64,000 bases of DNA from positions 16,976-80,975 of the forward strand of contig JADZAK010000091.1 of assembly GCA_020852595.1 (NCBI GenBank), read 5' to 3'. Positions 52,887-62,854 of this stretch are shown piece after piece. Under the pieces are notes generated by a model. That model saw only the letters and a list, made by a program, of their open reading frames with translations. It ran no database searches and had not been told where the DNA came from. A program made the translations under genes and the position numbers. Source of the stretch: Rhodospirillaceae bacterium. Lineage in GTDB: Bacteria > Pseudomonadota > Alphaproteobacteria > Rhodospirillales > Rhodospirillaceae. The number at the start of each line of letters is the position of its first letter. The first letter of the stretch is position 1.

Positions 52887-54140
52887 GTGGCGGAACGTCT
52901 TTCCCTTCCCAAAAGCAAGATCAACGTCCTTCTGCTCGAGAACGTTCACAAAAGCGCCGTCGAACTGTTCAAGCGCAATGGCTACAGTTCGATCCGCACG
53001 GTCAATGAGGCCCTCGACGGCGATGCGCTGAAAAAGGCGCTGAAGGATGTCCACATCCTCGGTATCCGCTCGCGCACGAAACTGACCAAGGAGATGCTCG
53101 CCGCCGCTGAAAAGCTCATGACCGTCGGCGCGTTCTGCATCGGCACAAATCAGATCGACACCAAGTGCGCGAAGAAGATGGGCATCCCCGTTTTCAACGC
53201 GCCGTACTCCAACACGCGCTCGGTCGCCGAACTGGTGCTGGCCGAGATCATCATGCTGTTCCGCGGCGTGCCGCAGCGCTCCTGGGGCGCGCACGAAGGC
53301 GCGTGGGACAAGTCGGTGAAGGGCGCCCGCGAAATTCGCGGCAAGGTGCTCGGCATCGTCGGTTACGGCCATATCGGGACCCAGCTTTCGGTGATCGCCG
53401 AGGCCATGGGTATGCAGGTGCGTTTTTACGACATCATCGAGAAACTCGCGATCGGCAACGCGCAGGCCTGCCGTTCGTTCGACAACCTGCTCGCGACGGC
53501 CGATGTTATCTCGCTGCATGTTCCCGAGACTCCCGAAACCAAGAACATGATCACCGCCGCCAAGCTCGCGAAGATGAAGAAGGGCGCCTTCCTCATCAAC
53601 GCCGCGCGCGGCAACGTGGTCGAGATCCCGGCCCTCGTGGACGCGCTGAAATCCGGTCACATCGCGGGCGCGGCCCTCGACGTGTTCCCGAAGGAACCGA
53701 GCGGGGCGGACGAGAAGTTCAAGAGCCCGCTCCAGGGCATGCGCAACGTCATCCTCACGCCGCACATCGGCGGCTCGACGGAAGAGGCGCAAGCCAACAT
53801 CGGCGCCGAAGTCGCCGAGAAGCTGGTGAAGTATTCGGACAACGGCTCGACCATCGGCGCGGTGAATTTCGTCGAAGTCGCGCTGCCGCAGCAGTCGGAC
53901 ACCACGCGCTTCATGCACATCCACCGCGACGTGCCGGGCGTCATGGCCAAGATCTCCGAAGTGTTCTCGCGCCGGAAGATCAACATCGCCGGCCAGTACC
54001 TGCGTACGGATGGTGAAATCGGCTACGTGGTCACCGACGTTTTGGGCCGGGTCGAAGTCGGCATGGGCATCCGCAAGGAACTCGCCGTCATCGAAGGCAC
54101 CGTCCGCACCCGCTTCCTGTACGAAGCTCCCAAGGGCTAG
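52887..54140 (+). CDS. serA: D-3-phosphoglycerate dehydrogenase, E. coli type
   Basis: 417 residues from a GTG at 52887, with GGAG 9 bases upstream; the ATG at 52878 is too close to that site. Near-identical architecture to E. coli SerA: CIGTNQIDTKCAKKMGIPVFNAPYSNTRSVAELVL, the NAD fold VLGIVGYGHIGTQLSVIAE, catalytic HIGGSTEEAQANIG, then a C-terminal ACT domain (MHIHRDVPGVMAKISEVF) that binds serine for feedback inhibition. First step of serine synthesis. The long alphaproteobacterial SerA (~530 residues) with an extra domain is not this form. Confidence 0.94.
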   Translation: MAERLSLPKSKINVLLLENVHKSAVELFKRNGYSSIRTVNEALDGDALKKALKDVHILGIRSRTKLTKEMLAAAEKLMTVGAFCIGTNQIDTKCAKKMGIPVFNAPYSNTRSVAELVLAEIIMLFRGVPQRSWGAHEGAWDKSVKGAREIRGKVLGIVGYGHIGTQLSVIAEAMGMQVRFYDIIEKLAIGNAQACRSFDNLLATADVISLHVPETPETKNMITAAKLAKMKKGAFLINAARGNVVEIPALVDALKSGHIAGAALDVFPKEPSGADEKFKSPLQGMRNVILTPHIGGSTEEAQANIGAEVAEKLVKYSDNGSTIGAVNFVEVALPQQSDTTRFMHIHRDVPGVMAKISEVFSRRKINIAGQYLRTDGEIGYVVTDVLGRVEVGMGIRKELAVIEGTVRTRFLYEAPKG

Positions 54141-54143
54141 GGC

Positions 54144-54177
54144 GACCCGTCGCGCCGAAGCCTTGGCGAAGGCGGAC
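54144..54177 (+). repeat. Interspersed short repeat, copy 2
   Basis: GACCCGTCGCGCCGAAG then CCTTGGCGAAGGCGGAC. It is a diverged copy of 43454-43486, both starting GACCCGTC and ending GCGAAGGCGGAC, and lies 4 bases after the serA stop. Confidence 0.6.
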
Positions 54178-54216
54178 GGCTGGAACACGGCCTGCATGTG
54201 AAGCGTTGCATTCGGT

Positions 54217-56172
54217 ATGCAACGCCGGCAATTGTTTACCCGCATCGCTTTCGGCGCCGTCGGCGTGGTTGCGATTGCGCTGTTCATACTCGCATTGGCT
54301 GATTTCCGCGGCTTCGCCGAACGCCGCATGAGCGCGGCGCTGGGCCGCCCCGTGACCATCGGCGCGCTCGACGTCGATATCTTCCCGCTCGAATTCGTGG
54401 CTCGCGATGTGAAGGTGCCGCCCCGCAAGGGCGAGGATCGGCCGGCCCTCGATGCGAAACTCGTCGAAGCGCGCATCGCCTTCTGGCGCCTTGTCTTCGG
54501 CGACGTTGTCCTGCTGCGTCTGGTCGTGGCCGAAACGACGGGCATGTATGCGCGCGATGCCGGCGGCCACACCAATTGGAGTACGACGGACAAGGACGCG
54601 GTCCCCACCGAATTCCCCGAGATCCGCGATCTCACGCTGCGCGATGTCCGTATCCGCGTGCGCGATACCGAGAGCAAGAGCGACCTTCAGTTCGACCTCT
54701 CCACATCCGAGCCCGCGGACGGGCGCGAACCGGCCCTGCTTGTGAAGGGCCTTGGCAACTATCGGGGCGCGCGCACCACTATCGCCGCCACCGGCGGCTC
54801 GATCCTGACATTGCGCTCGGCCGAGACTCCGTATTCCATCGACCTGAGCTTCGTCTCCGGGGAGACGCGCATCGCCGCAAAAGGCACGGTGACGGACCCT
54901 GTGAATATCGCCGGGCTCAACATCGCCTTGAACATCGAAGGTCGGGACACGGCCGATCTCTACCGCCTGTTCGGCATCGCGCTGCCGGCGAGCCCGCCTT
55001 ACACCTTCACCAGCCATCTCGACCGCGCGGGCCAGACGTGGATTGCGAAGAACCTGATTTGGAAGCTCGGCTCCACCGCGATGGACGGCACGCTCACCTG
55101 GGATATCACGCGGAAAACCCCGCGCCTCGAAGGCAATCTCCACGCCACCATCCTCGATATGAAGGATATGGCGGGCTTTATCGGCGGCACGCCGGGCACG
55201 GCTGAAACCCCCACGGAGGTGCGCCGCGAAGCCGCGCGGAAGGAACTCGACCGGCGCGCGGTGCCCGGTCGGCAGCAGCCTGTCGTCGCCGCGGAACTCG
55301 TCATTCCGGATAAGCCCATCGATCTCGAAAAGCTGAAGAGCATGAACGCGCGCGTGAGCCTTGTGGCCGACAAGGTCACGAGTTCCGGCATCCCGCTCGA
55401 CACGCTCACCGCCGAACTCGGTCTTGAAAGCGGAAAACTGACCTTGAGCCCCTTGCGCTTCGGGGTCGATCCTGGACATATCGCCATGGACATCAAGGTC
55501 GACGGCAATGCGCAGCCGGTGCGTGTCGATATCGCCGGTCAGGTGCAGGCCTATCCGATCAAACGCCTGATCGGGAAGTCCGGCGAGAAACTTGAGAACA
55601 CCACCTTCGGTTCGATTGGCGGGCGCTTTGAACTCCACGGCGCCGGCAACTCCGCGCACCGTCTCGCAGCCTCGTCCGACGGCGGCGTGGGCCTTATTGC
55701 CGGCGGCGGCCAGCTCAGTCTGCTCTTCGTCGAGTTCGCCGGCCTCGACCTTGCCGAATCCCTCGGCCTGCTGATCGGCAAGGACAAACCCGTCGACATC
55801 CGCTGCGGTGTCGCCGACTTCAAGATCAAGCAAGGCGTCATGACCGCGGATACTTTTGTGGTCGATACCACCGACACGATCTTCCGGGGCGAGGGCGCCG
55901 TCGATCTGGGCCGCGAACTCATGGATATGAATATCCGTCCCAAGCCCAAGGATATCTCATTGGTCACCTTGCGGGCGCCGATCCTCGTCAAAGGCACCTT
56001 CGCCCAGCCCCACGTCGGCCCCGACATGAGCAAGGTCATCGCCAAAGGCGGGTTGGCGACAGCTTTGGGTGTGCTCCTGACGCCGCTCGCCAGCTTGCTC
56101 GCCACCCTCGACATCGGCGGCGGCAAGGACGCGAATTGCTCTCAGTTGTTCTTGGAAGTCTCGCCGAAATAA
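54217..56172 (+). CDS. AsmA-family/DUF748-like envelope protein
   Basis: 651 residues. A single N-terminal helix (IAFGAVGVVAIALFILALA) anchors a large periplasmic region starting MSAALGRPVTIGALDVDIFPLEFVARDV, the standard AsmA-type opening. The long beta-rich body contains NFDLSTSE-like repeats typical of AsmA/TamB-like bridge proteins. The C-terminal part (GVADFKIKQGVMTADTFVVDTTDTI, FRGEGAVDLGRELMDMNI) is the AsmA_2-like domain. Likely moves or organises lipids between membranes. Confidence 0.85.
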   Translation: MQRRQLFTRIAFGAVGVVAIALFILALADFRGFAERRMSAALGRPVTIGALDVDIFPLEFVARDVKVPPRKGEDRPALDAKLVEARIAFWRLVFGDVVLLRLVVAETTGMYARDAGGHTNWSTTDKDAVPTEFPEIRDLTLRDVRIRVRDTESKSDLQFDLSTSEPADGREPALLVKGLGNYRGARTTIAATGGSILTLRSAETPYSIDLSFVSGETRIAAKGTVTDPVNIAGLNIALNIEGRDTADLYRLFGIALPASPPYTFTSHLDRAGQTWIAKNLIWKLGSTAMDGTLTWDITRKTPRLEGNLHATILDMKDMAGFIGGTPGTAETPTEVRREAARKELDRRAVPGRQQPVVAAELVIPDKPIDLEKLKSMNARVSLVADKVTSSGIPLDTLTAELGLESGKLTLSPLRFGVDPGHIAMDIKVDGNAQPVRVDIAGQVQAYPIKRLIGKSGEKLENTTFGSIGGRFELHGAGNSAHRLAASSDGGVGLIAGGGQLSLLFVEFAGLDLAESLGLLIGKDKPVDIRCGVADFKIKQGVMTADTFVVDTTDTIFRGEGAVDLGRELMDMNIRPKPKDISLVTLRAPILVKGTFAQPHVGPDMSKVIAKGGLATALGVLLTPLASLLATLDIGGGKDANCSQLFLEVSPK

Positions 56173-56255
56173 GCGCGTCCCGTCACGCCGGCGCCGCGAG
56201 CGCTGAAAATCGAGCGCAGGCTTCTTGGAAAAAAGGGACGCCGGTTTTTTTAGAA

Positions 56256-56317
56256 TTGAAGTTTGGTTGTAATGTACCATATACTACCCAATATTGGCAT
56301 TTTTGGATAGTATATGG
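56256..56317 (+). promoter_or_regulatory. hipBA promoter with HipB operator palindrome
   Basis: TTGAAG (56256-56261), 18 bases, TATACT (56280-56285) form a good promoter. CCATATACTACCCAA (56277-56291) and TTGGATAGTATATGG (56303-56317) are inverted arms with one mismatch, centred 28 bases before the hipB ATG. The left arm covers the -10 box, so bound HipB would block RNA polymerase. Confidence 0.8.
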
Positions 56318-56324
56318 GTCTTTT

Positions 56325-56648
56325 ATGGGCGCCAGATCCATTGAATATGATACGGCTGAAGCTGCTGAGGCGACCCGCATTGGGGAGCTCATTCGCCGCG
56401 CCCGCGTTGCTCGTAATATCTCGCAAGGTGAGATGGCGCAGCGAACAGGGGTCACTCGGAAAACTTTTGCTGCGCTTGAACAAGGCTCGCCCACGGTAGC
56501 ACTGGGTGTGTTTGTGCGCGCACTCGATATCCTGGGCTTCAAGAACCATTTGTCGTCCACGATTCGTAATGCTCTCCATGAAGACGATCTCGTGGGACTT
56601 TCAGGTCGCAAACGTGCTGGCTCGAAGCATGACGCCGCTGACTTCTAA
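56325..56648 (+). CDS. XRE-family antitoxin/repressor HipB
   Basis: 107 residues from ATG 56325. The HTH is LIRRARVARNISQGEMAQRTGVTRKTFAALEQG, a HipB-like Cro/CI domain. The basic tail (GLSGRKRAGSKHDAADF) may contact HipA or DNA. Its stop lies 20 bases inside hipA. It should repress its own promoter at the palindrome just upstream and neutralise HipA. Confidence 0.88.
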   Translation: MGARSIEYDTAEAAEATRIGELIRRARVARNISQGEMAQRTGVTRKTFAALEQGSPTVALGVFVRALDILGFKNHLSSTIRNALHEDDLVGLSGRKRAGSKHDAADF

Positions 56649-57876
56649 GACATTTGATAAACTGATTATTTTCGAAGACGTGGCGGGTGCAACAACACCG
56701 GCTGGTCTTTTGCAGGTCGTCAGCCCGCGCGAAAGCGCGTTTACCTACGCAACGAGTTGGCGACAAGCCGGGCGCCGCCCGATTGATCCGGTAAATCTTT
56801 CCGTACGGCCGCGTGCGCATCATTCAGCGCCCGCAAGTCTGCCTCTCGTTCTGTACGATTCCTGTCCTGATGGATGGGGAAAAGGCATTCTAGAATCCGC
56901 CTTTCCCGATCATCGCTTCCGCCCCGTCGACTACCTTGCCGCTGCGGGTCATGAGCGAACGGGGTCCCTTCAAGTCGGCTTCGATGTAGCCGAAGGCCCA
57001 CGCAGTTGGCGTCCTTCCGTGACCCAAATACGTGAACTGCCACCCCTCGATATGATGCATCTTGAAGACCTTATGGCTGCTGCGAAGGCGCAAGAAGAGG
57101 GAGAAGCGGCGCCCGAGCACATCCAATTGCTCTTCAGAGGAAGCGCCGATGTGGGCGGAGTTCGTCCGAAGGCGCGGCTGATGAAAAATGGCGAAGGATG
57201 GATCGCGAAATTTCCAGGAATAGCGGACCCGTTTGACGATCCACGAGCCGAGGCGCTTTCTCTCGATCTTGCGGCTGAGTGTAAGATCGATGTGCCTGAG
57301 CACGACATGATCGAGCTTCGGAAAAAGGCGGTCCTGCTGGTCAAGAGGTTTGATCGAGGTCCGCAAGGCAGGCGCTATGGATATATGTCCGCTGCGACGC
57401 TCGTAGGAGAAATGCCTGGCGGCAATGATGATGGCTCAACTTACACCTACGCCGATGTCGCTATCGGAGCGCGTAAGTTTGGATTTGCGCCATGCGAGGA
57501 AGAGATATTCCGTCGCATGGTTTTCTACGCTTTTATCCATTGCACGGATGATCATTTGCGCAATACCGCCTTCATTCGCAGGGGCGATGAGTGGAGTTTG
57601 TCTCCTGTTTTTGACGTCGTTCCACACAAGAAGGAAGTTCACACAACGCGCGCCTCCCGCGGAACCCACCCGATTCCGGATCCAGCCCGGGTGTTTGAGA
57701 GTTTTCCAGCTTTCAAATTGGAGCGAGGCAAAGCACTGGAAATTTACGATGAAATCGTCGCCGGCGTGAGGCGGCTTCCTGAGTTCTTGGATCGCCGGAA
57801 TATCGCATCTAAGGACCGCCGGACATTGATGGGGCTTATGGCGCATGCTCTAAACCCGCCCGCCGTTCAAGGTTAG
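56629..57876 (+). CDS. HipA-like serine/threonine kinase toxin
   Basis: 415 residues from ATG 56629, overlapping hipB by 20 bases. YDSCPDGWGKGILE (N-terminal lobe), ADVGGVRPKARLM (the ATP-side Lys), WIAKFPGI, the catalytic FIHCTDDHLRNTAFI, and the metal-binding Asp in SPVFDVVP are all present, so kinase activity is likely. HipA toxins phosphorylate aminoacyl-tRNA synthetases and induce dormancy. The module is more AT-rich than its surroundings and probably horizontally acquired. Confidence 0.9.
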   Translation: MTPLTSKTFDKLIIFEDVAGATTPAGLLQVVSPRESAFTYATSWRQAGRRPIDPVNLSVRPRAHHSAPASLPLVLYDSCPDGWGKGILESAFPDHRFRPVDYLAAAGHERTGSLQVGFDVAEGPRSWRPSVTQIRELPPLDMMHLEDLMAAAKAQEEGEAAPEHIQLLFRGSADVGGVRPKARLMKNGEGWIAKFPGIADPFDDPRAEALSLDLAAECKIDVPEHDMIELRKKAVLLVKRFDRGPQGRRYGYMSAATLVGEMPGGNDDGSTYTYADVAIGARKFGFAPCEEEIFRRMVFYAFIHCTDDHLRNTAFIRRGDEWSLSPVFDVVPHKKEVHTTRASRGTHPIPDPARVFESFPAFKLERGKALEIYDEIVAGVRRLPEFLDRRNIASKDRRTLMGLMAHALNPPAVQG

Positions 57877-57919
57877 CGCCACCTCGTAGGGGGTGGGTTG
57901 TTTGCCGGAATAACGACGG

Positions 57920-58897
57920 CTACGCCGTCTTCTTCTTGAACAGCGGCAATGACCGCAGCGGCGTTTCGCCGGGCACTGGGAACGCCGGGCCCAGTACCTG
58001 GCGCCATTCCACGGCGGCGTCGATCAGCTTGCCGGTCTTCAAGTGATGATCGGCCAGCGTCACGCGCCAATAGGCGGCCTTGGCCTTGCCGTGCCAGCTG
58101 TCGCCGATCTCCAGCGGGGTCGCGCCGCCGGGCGGTTTCACGGCGCACGGTGTGCGCTTGCGGCTCCAGGCCCAGAAGTCGATCAGGGCGCGTTCCAGTT
58201 CATAGGGGCGCGGCGCGCCGGCGTAGAACTCCTGCGCCAGCTGCTCGAGCGCGAAAGGGCTGACGGTCGCCTCGACGTTGGCGCGCCAGGCTTTGAGCGC
58301 GGTCAGAAGCAGGCGCGGGCGTCCGCCATACAGACTGTCGGAAAGTCTCAAGGTGGCGGCCTCGGCGACGGGATTGGAGATGATCCAACCGCCGGCCTGC
58401 GGGGCCGCCACCCCGGTCCCCCCCGGGATCAGAAACGCTTGTCCGTGCTCGCGCGCGGGCATGACGCGGATTTCGACATCGTCCTGCGGAACGACAACGG
58501 CGTCGTCGGTGAGGATCGTTCCGGGAAACCGGTTCTTGAGCACGGCCCAGACGACTTTAAGCGCGTCGCCGGCCTTCGTGGCCGCCAGCTTGGGCGGCAG
58601 CATGTACATGACGTCGATGCGCGAGATCGGGGCTAATGCGGTCCGTTTGCCGACGCCGCCCACCACAAAATGATCGACGCTTGTGTCGCCCCTGGGATAG
58701 AGCTCGCCGCGCAGCGCCGCGACCGCCGGCACGCAAGCGCCGCGCGCGACGCCATAGGCCGTATGCCCCGGCACGGCGCGGCGCAGGAACACGCCGAAGC
58801 AGCCGCCGATGGTGATCTGCGCTTCATCCGGCGGGAAGCCGGAGATTTTCACCGGGTCCACCGGTGGCCGCGCTGCAAGGGCTGGAGGACCCGGCAT
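57920..58897 (-). CDS. CD-NTase-like (SMODS) nucleotidyltransferase with altered active site
   Basis: 325 residues. Residues 77-101 (HFVVGGVGKRTALAPISRIDVMYMLP in two parts: HFVVGGVGKRTALAP then ISRIDVMYMLP) match the nucleotidyltransferase block of cGAS/DncV-like enzymes, normally G-S-x-x-x-x-T-x-x-x-x-x-S-D-x-D. Here the Ser is Gly81 and the first catalytic Asp is Arg93; Asp95 and a third acid (Glu142 in DVEIRV) remain. The helical half (LLLTALKAWRANVEATVSPFALEQLA) also fits. It starts 9 bases after the nrdJ stop. No effector gene is adjacent. Family assignment is by recall. Confidence 0.6.
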   Translation of the reverse strand: MPGPPALAARPPVDPVKISGFPPDEAQITIGGCFGVFLRRAVPGHTAYGVARGACVPAVAALRGELYPRGDTSVDHFVVGGVGKRTALAPISRIDVMYMLPPKLAATKAGDALKVVWAVLKNRFPGTILTDDAVVVPQDDVEIRVMPAREHGQAFLIPGGTGVAAPQAGGWIISNPVAEAATLRLSDSLYGGRPRLLLTALKAWRANVEATVSPFALEQLAQEFYAGAPRPYELERALIDFWAWSRKRTPCAVKPPGGATPLEIGDSWHGKAKAAYWRVTLADHHLKTGKLIDAAVEWRQVLGPAFPVPGETPLRSLPLFKKKTA

Positions 58898-58906
58898 CGG
58901 TATGTC

Positions 58907-61900
58907 TTATGAGCATCCGCTCGTCGTTCCACATGTGTCGCACTTGAGGCAGGTGCCGTTGCGCAGCAGCGTGAAGTTGCCGCAGTCGCCGCAGGCGTCC
59001 CCTTCGTACCCCTTCATGCGGGCCATATGCATGGCGCTGCGGCGGGATTCGGTGACTTCGGTGACACGCGTCACTTTCACCTCCTCCTGCGCGAAAGCGC
59101 CTTGCGCCAGCGCGGCCGCGCTGCCCGTCATCGTGACGCTTTGGCCCGCAACGGGGGCGCTCAAGCTCGACAATGCGTTCGCGATGGGGCCCGTGGCCGA
59201 ACTGGCGGCTTCCGCACCCTGTCCCTGCGGCTTCAGGAAGTACAGGTTCGACGAGCGAATGAAGGCTTTCGACACCGACTTCTCGGCGATCTGCAGAAGT
59301 TTGTCCGCGTTCTTGCCTTCTCCCATGGCGTCGGGCTGCATGTCGGCATCGGTGGCGTGCGCGAGATCGTTGCGGCCCAAATAGCTCACGGCGAGTTCGC
59401 GGAACACATAGTCCAGCAGCGAGGTGGCCATCTTGATCGACGAGTTGCCCTGCACCGCGCCCGCCGGTTCGAAGCGGGTGAAGGTGAAGGCGTCGACATA
59501 TTCCTCGAGCGGCACGCCGTACTGGAGGCCGATGGAGATCGCGATGGCGAAATTGTTCATCAAGCTGCGGAAGGCCGCGCCTTCCTTGTGCATGTCGATG
59601 AACACTTCGCCCAGCTTGCCGTCGTCGTATTCGCCGGTGCGGATATAGACCTTGTGGCCGCCGACGACGGCTTTTTGGGTGTAGCCCTTGCGCCGATCCG
59701 GCAGGCGCTGGCGCTCGCGTTCGATCACGCGCTCGATGATGCGCTCAGCGACGATTTCGGCGCGCGAGGCGGTCGGCGCCGCGGCCACGGTGGCGACGGT
59801 GTCTTCGTCATCGGCCTCCATGTCGCTGTCGCTTAAGACCTGAGCGGCCAAGGGCTGAGACAGCTTCGACCCGTCACGGTAAAGCGCGTTGGCCTTGAGG
59901 CCCAGCTTCCACGATTTCATGTAAGCGTCTTTGCAGTCGGCGATGGACGCGCTGCTCGGCATGTTGATGGTCTTGGAGATGGCGCCCGAGATGAACGGCT
60001 GCGCGGCGGCCATCATTCCAATATGGCTGTCGGCGGGCAGCGCGCGTGTCCCCTTGCGGCCGCAGGGGCTCGCGCAATCGAACACCGCGAGATGTTCCGG
60101 CTTCAGGTGCGGGGCGCCCTCCAGGGTCATCGCGCCGCAGACATAGGTGTTGGCCTCTTCGATGGCCGCCTTGGTGAAGCCGAGGGCTTCGAGCATGTTG
60201 AAGGCGGGATCGTCGAGTTGTTCGGCGTCGAAGCCGAGCTTCGCGATGCAGAACTCCTCACCCAGCGCATACTTGTTGAACACGAACTTGATGTCGAACG
60301 CGTCCTTGAGGGCGGTTTCGACGGCGGCCAAGGCCTTCTCGTCGAAGCCGCGGTCGGCCAGCGCGGCCGGATTGATCGCCGGCGCGCCCTTCAACGTCGC
60401 GCGGCCCAAGGCGTAGGTCGAGATCTCGCCGATCTGCTGCTCGGTGTAGCCCAAGGTACGCAGAGCCAGCGGGACGATCCGGTTGATGATCTTGAAGTAG
60501 CCGCCGCCCGCGAGTTTCTTGAACTTCACCATGGCGAAGTCCGGCTCGATGCCGGTGGTGTCGCAGTCCATGACCAGGCCGATGGTCCCCGTCGGGGCGA
60601 TCACCGTGACTTGCGCATTTCTAAAGCCATGCGCGGTGCCGAGTTCCAGCGCGCGGTCCCAGGCCTGCTTGGCGGCGGTGACGAGGGCGCTGTCCGGGCA
60701 GTCGGCGGCATTCAGCGCCACCGGCTTGATCGCGAGTCCTTCGTAGCCGTCATGGGCGCCGTAAGCGGCGCGGCGGTGATTGCGGATCACGCGCAGCATA
60801 TCGGCCGCGTTCTTTTCATAGGCCGGGAAGGGGCCGTGTTCTTCGGCGATCTCCGCCGAGGCGGCATAGGACGCGCCGGTCATGAGCGCGCTCATCGCGC
60901 CGCACAGCGCGCGGCCTTCTTCGCTGTCGTACGACAGGCCGTTGGCCATCAGGAGGCCGCCGAGGTTGGCGTAACCGAGGCCGAGGGTGCGGAAGTCGTA
61001 GGACAGCTGCGCGATTTCCTTGGAGGGGAACTGCGCCATCACCACCGAGATTTCCAGCGCGAAGGTCCACAGGCGCACCGCATGCGCGAAACCTTCCGTA
61101 TCGAACAGGCCGTCCGCTTTGCGGAAGCTCATCAGGTTCAGCGAGGCGAGATTGCAGGCCGTGTTGTCGAGGAACATGTACTCGGAGCACGGATTGGACG
61201 CGTTGATGCGGCCCGACGTGGGGCAGGTGTGCCAGTCGTTGATGGTCGTGTCGTACTGCAGGCCCGGATCGGCGCACTGCCACGCGGCCTCGCCGATGCG
61301 TTCCCACAGGGCGCGCGCCTTGATGGTCTTCACGGTCTTGCCGGTGATGCGGCTGGTCAGTTCCCAGTCGGCGTCGTCTTCAACGGCCTTCAGGAAGGCG
61401 TCGGTCACGCGCACGCTGTTGTTGGAGTTCTGGCCCGAGACGGTGCCGTAAGCTTCCGAATCCCAGTCGGTGTCGAACACCGGCAGTTCCAGGCTCGCCG
61501 CGCCCTGTGCGGCGAGTTGAAGCACGCGCTGGATCATCGCTTCGGGGATCATCGCCGCCTTCGCGGCTTTGATTTCCTTGCGCAGCTGCGTGTTGGCGGA
61601 CGGGTCCAGGCGCTTGGTGGAATCGATGCCGTCCCACGACCGGCAGGCTTTGAGGATCAAGTTGAGGTGCTTGGCGGTGAGCTTCGAGCCCGCCACCAGC
61701 GCCGCGACCTTTTGTTCCTCGCGCACTTTCCAGTCCACGAAGGCTTCGATGTCCGGGTGATCGGCGTTGAGGATCACCATCTTGGCGGCGCGGCGCGTGG
61801 TGCCGCCCGATTTGATCGCGCCCGCGGCGCGGTCGCCGATCCGCAGCCAGCTCATGAGGCCCGAGGACCTGCCGCCGCCGGAAAGACGTTCGCCTTCGCC

Positions 61901-62617
61901 GCGCAGGTTCGAGAAGTTGGTGCCGGTGCCCGAGCCGTACTTGAACAGGCGCGCTTCGCGCACCCACAGGTCCATGATCCCGCCTTCGTTGACGAGATCG
62001 TCCTTAATGCTCTGGATGAAACAGGCGTGCGGCTGCGGGCGCTCATAGGCGCTCTGCGAGGGCAGCAATTTTCCGGTGACGTGATCGACGTAGTAATGGC
62101 CCTGCGAGCCGCCATCGATGCCGTAGGCCCAATGCAGGCCGGTGTTGAACCACTGCGGCGAATTCGGCGCGCACATCTGGGTGGCGAGCATAAATCTCAT
62201 TTCGTCGTAATAGGCGCGCGCGTCGCGGTCGCTGTCGAAGTAGCCGGCTTTCCAGCCCCAGTAGGCCCACGTTCCCGCCAGGCGGTCGAACACCTGGCGC
62301 GCGTCGGTCTCGCCGGTGAAGCGGTCTTTCTCGGCCAGCTCGGACAGTTCGGCCGTCGCGGCGACCTTGCGCCACAGGAAATCGGGCACGTCGCCTTCAG
62401 CGACCGGCACCAGCTTCGCCGGCACGCCGGCGCGGCGCACATATTTCTGGGCCAGGATGTCGACGGCCACCTGGCTCCACGATTCGGGAACCTGCAGGCC
62501 GTCCTGGGCGAACACCACCGAGCCGTCGGGATTGCGGATCTCGCTTGCTTGAGCCCGGAACCCGATCCCCTGGTAGGGGGACTGACCTTCGCTCGTGAAA
62601 CGCCGTGTGATCCGCAT
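58907..62617 (-). CDS. nrdJ: Adenosylcobalamin-dependent class II ribonucleotide reductase
   Basis: 1236 residues from ATG 62617, with GAGGG 7 bases upstream. [61 protein letters not shown] are catalytic-barrel blocks including the active Cys and N-x-C-x-E. The C-terminus [13 protein letters not shown] and [14 protein letters not shown] is a Cys-rich tail that reactivates the enzyme. It makes deoxynucleotides with or without oxygen using B12. Its promoter region holds an NrdR-box-like palindrome. Confidence 0.96.
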   Translation of the reverse strand: MRITRRFTSEGQSPYQGIGFRAQASEIRNPDGSVVFAQDGLQVPESWSQVAVDILAQKYVRRAGVPAKLVPVAEGDVPDFLWRKVAATAELSELAEKDRFTGETDARQVFDRLAGTWAYWGWKAGYFDSDRDARAYYDEMRFMLATQMCAPNSPQWFNTGLHWAYGIDGGSQGHYYVDHVTGKLLPSQSAYERPQPHACFIQSIKDDLVNEGGIMDLWVREARLFKYGSGTGTNFSNLRGEGERLSGGGRSSGLMSWLRIGDRAAGAIKSGGTTRRAAKMVILNADHPDIEAFVDWKVREEQKVAALVAGSKLTAKHLNLILKACRSWDGIDSTKRLDPSANTQLRKEIKAAKAAMIPEAMIQRVLQLAAQGAASLELPVFDTDWDSEAYGTVSGQNSNNSVRVTDAFLKAVEDDADWELTSRITGKTVKTIKARALWERIGEAAWQCADPGLQYDTTINDWHTCPTSGRINASNPCSEYMFLDNTACNLASLNLMSFRKADGLFDTEGFAHAVRLWTFALEISVVMAQFPSKEIAQLSYDFRTLGLGYANLGGLLMANGLSYDSEEGRALCGAMSALMTGASYAASAEIAEEHGPFPAYEKNAADMLRVIRNHRRAAYGAHDGYEGLAIKPVALNAADCPDSALVTAAKQAWDRALELGTAHGFRNAQVTVIAPTGTIGLVMDCDTTGIEPDFAMVKFKKLAGGGYFKIINRIVPLALRTLGYTEQQIGEISTYALGRATLKGAPAINPAALADRGFDEKALAAVETALKDAFDIKFVFNKYALGEEFCIAKLGFDAEQLDDPAFNMLEALGFTKAAIEEANTYVCGAMTLEGAPHLKPEHLAVFDCASPCGRKGTRALPADSHIGMMAAAQPFISGAISKTINMPSSASIADCKDAYMKSWKLGLKANALYRDGSKLSQPLAAQVLSDSDMEADDEDTVATVAAAPTASRAEIVAERIIERVIERERQRLPDRRKGYTQKAVVGGHKVYIRTGEYDDGKLGEVFIDMHKEGAAFRSLMNNFAIAISIGLQYGVPLEEYVDAFTFTRFEPAGAVQGNSSIKMATSLLDYVFRELAVSYLGRNDLAHATDADMQPDAMGEGKNADKLLQIAEKSVSKAFIRSSNLYFLKPQGQGAEAASSATGPIANALSSLSAPVAGQSVTMTGSAAALAQGAFAQEEVKVTRVTEVTESRRSAMHMARMKGYEGDACGDCGNFTLLRNGTCLKCDTCGTTSGCS

Positions 62618-62750
62618 GGCATCGCCCTCTAAAACAAAACAATAAATGCCGCCGAAGCGACGAAAACTCCGCACGGGCTTTTGGGAAAGCCTCCTACTCG
62701 CTTGGTATTCCAAGCTTTTCTTGCGGTCCTCGGAATCGCCCGCCCTGAAA

Positions 62751-62764
62751 CCCTATATATTGGG
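62751..62764. promoter_or_regulatory. Possible NrdR box upstream of nrdJ
   Basis: CCCTATATATTGGG, a near-perfect palindrome with the TATATAT core seen in NrdR boxes, 134 bases upstream of the nrdJ start. A second half-like repeat (ACACC..GGTGT) lies about 40 bases further upstream. Confidence 0.45.
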
Positions 62765-62854
62765 CCCCCTCGGTGCGACACCCACAAGAGTAGGTGTTAA
62801 CCCCCACCACTTCAATAAAGAACGCCCTGTGGATAACGAGGATACTGAATACAA

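Noticed and set aside
62618..62830. Cobalamin riboswitch in front of the B12-dependent reductase
   Set aside because: No B12-box-like core or supporting stems could be found; the palindrome at 62751 fits NrdR control better.
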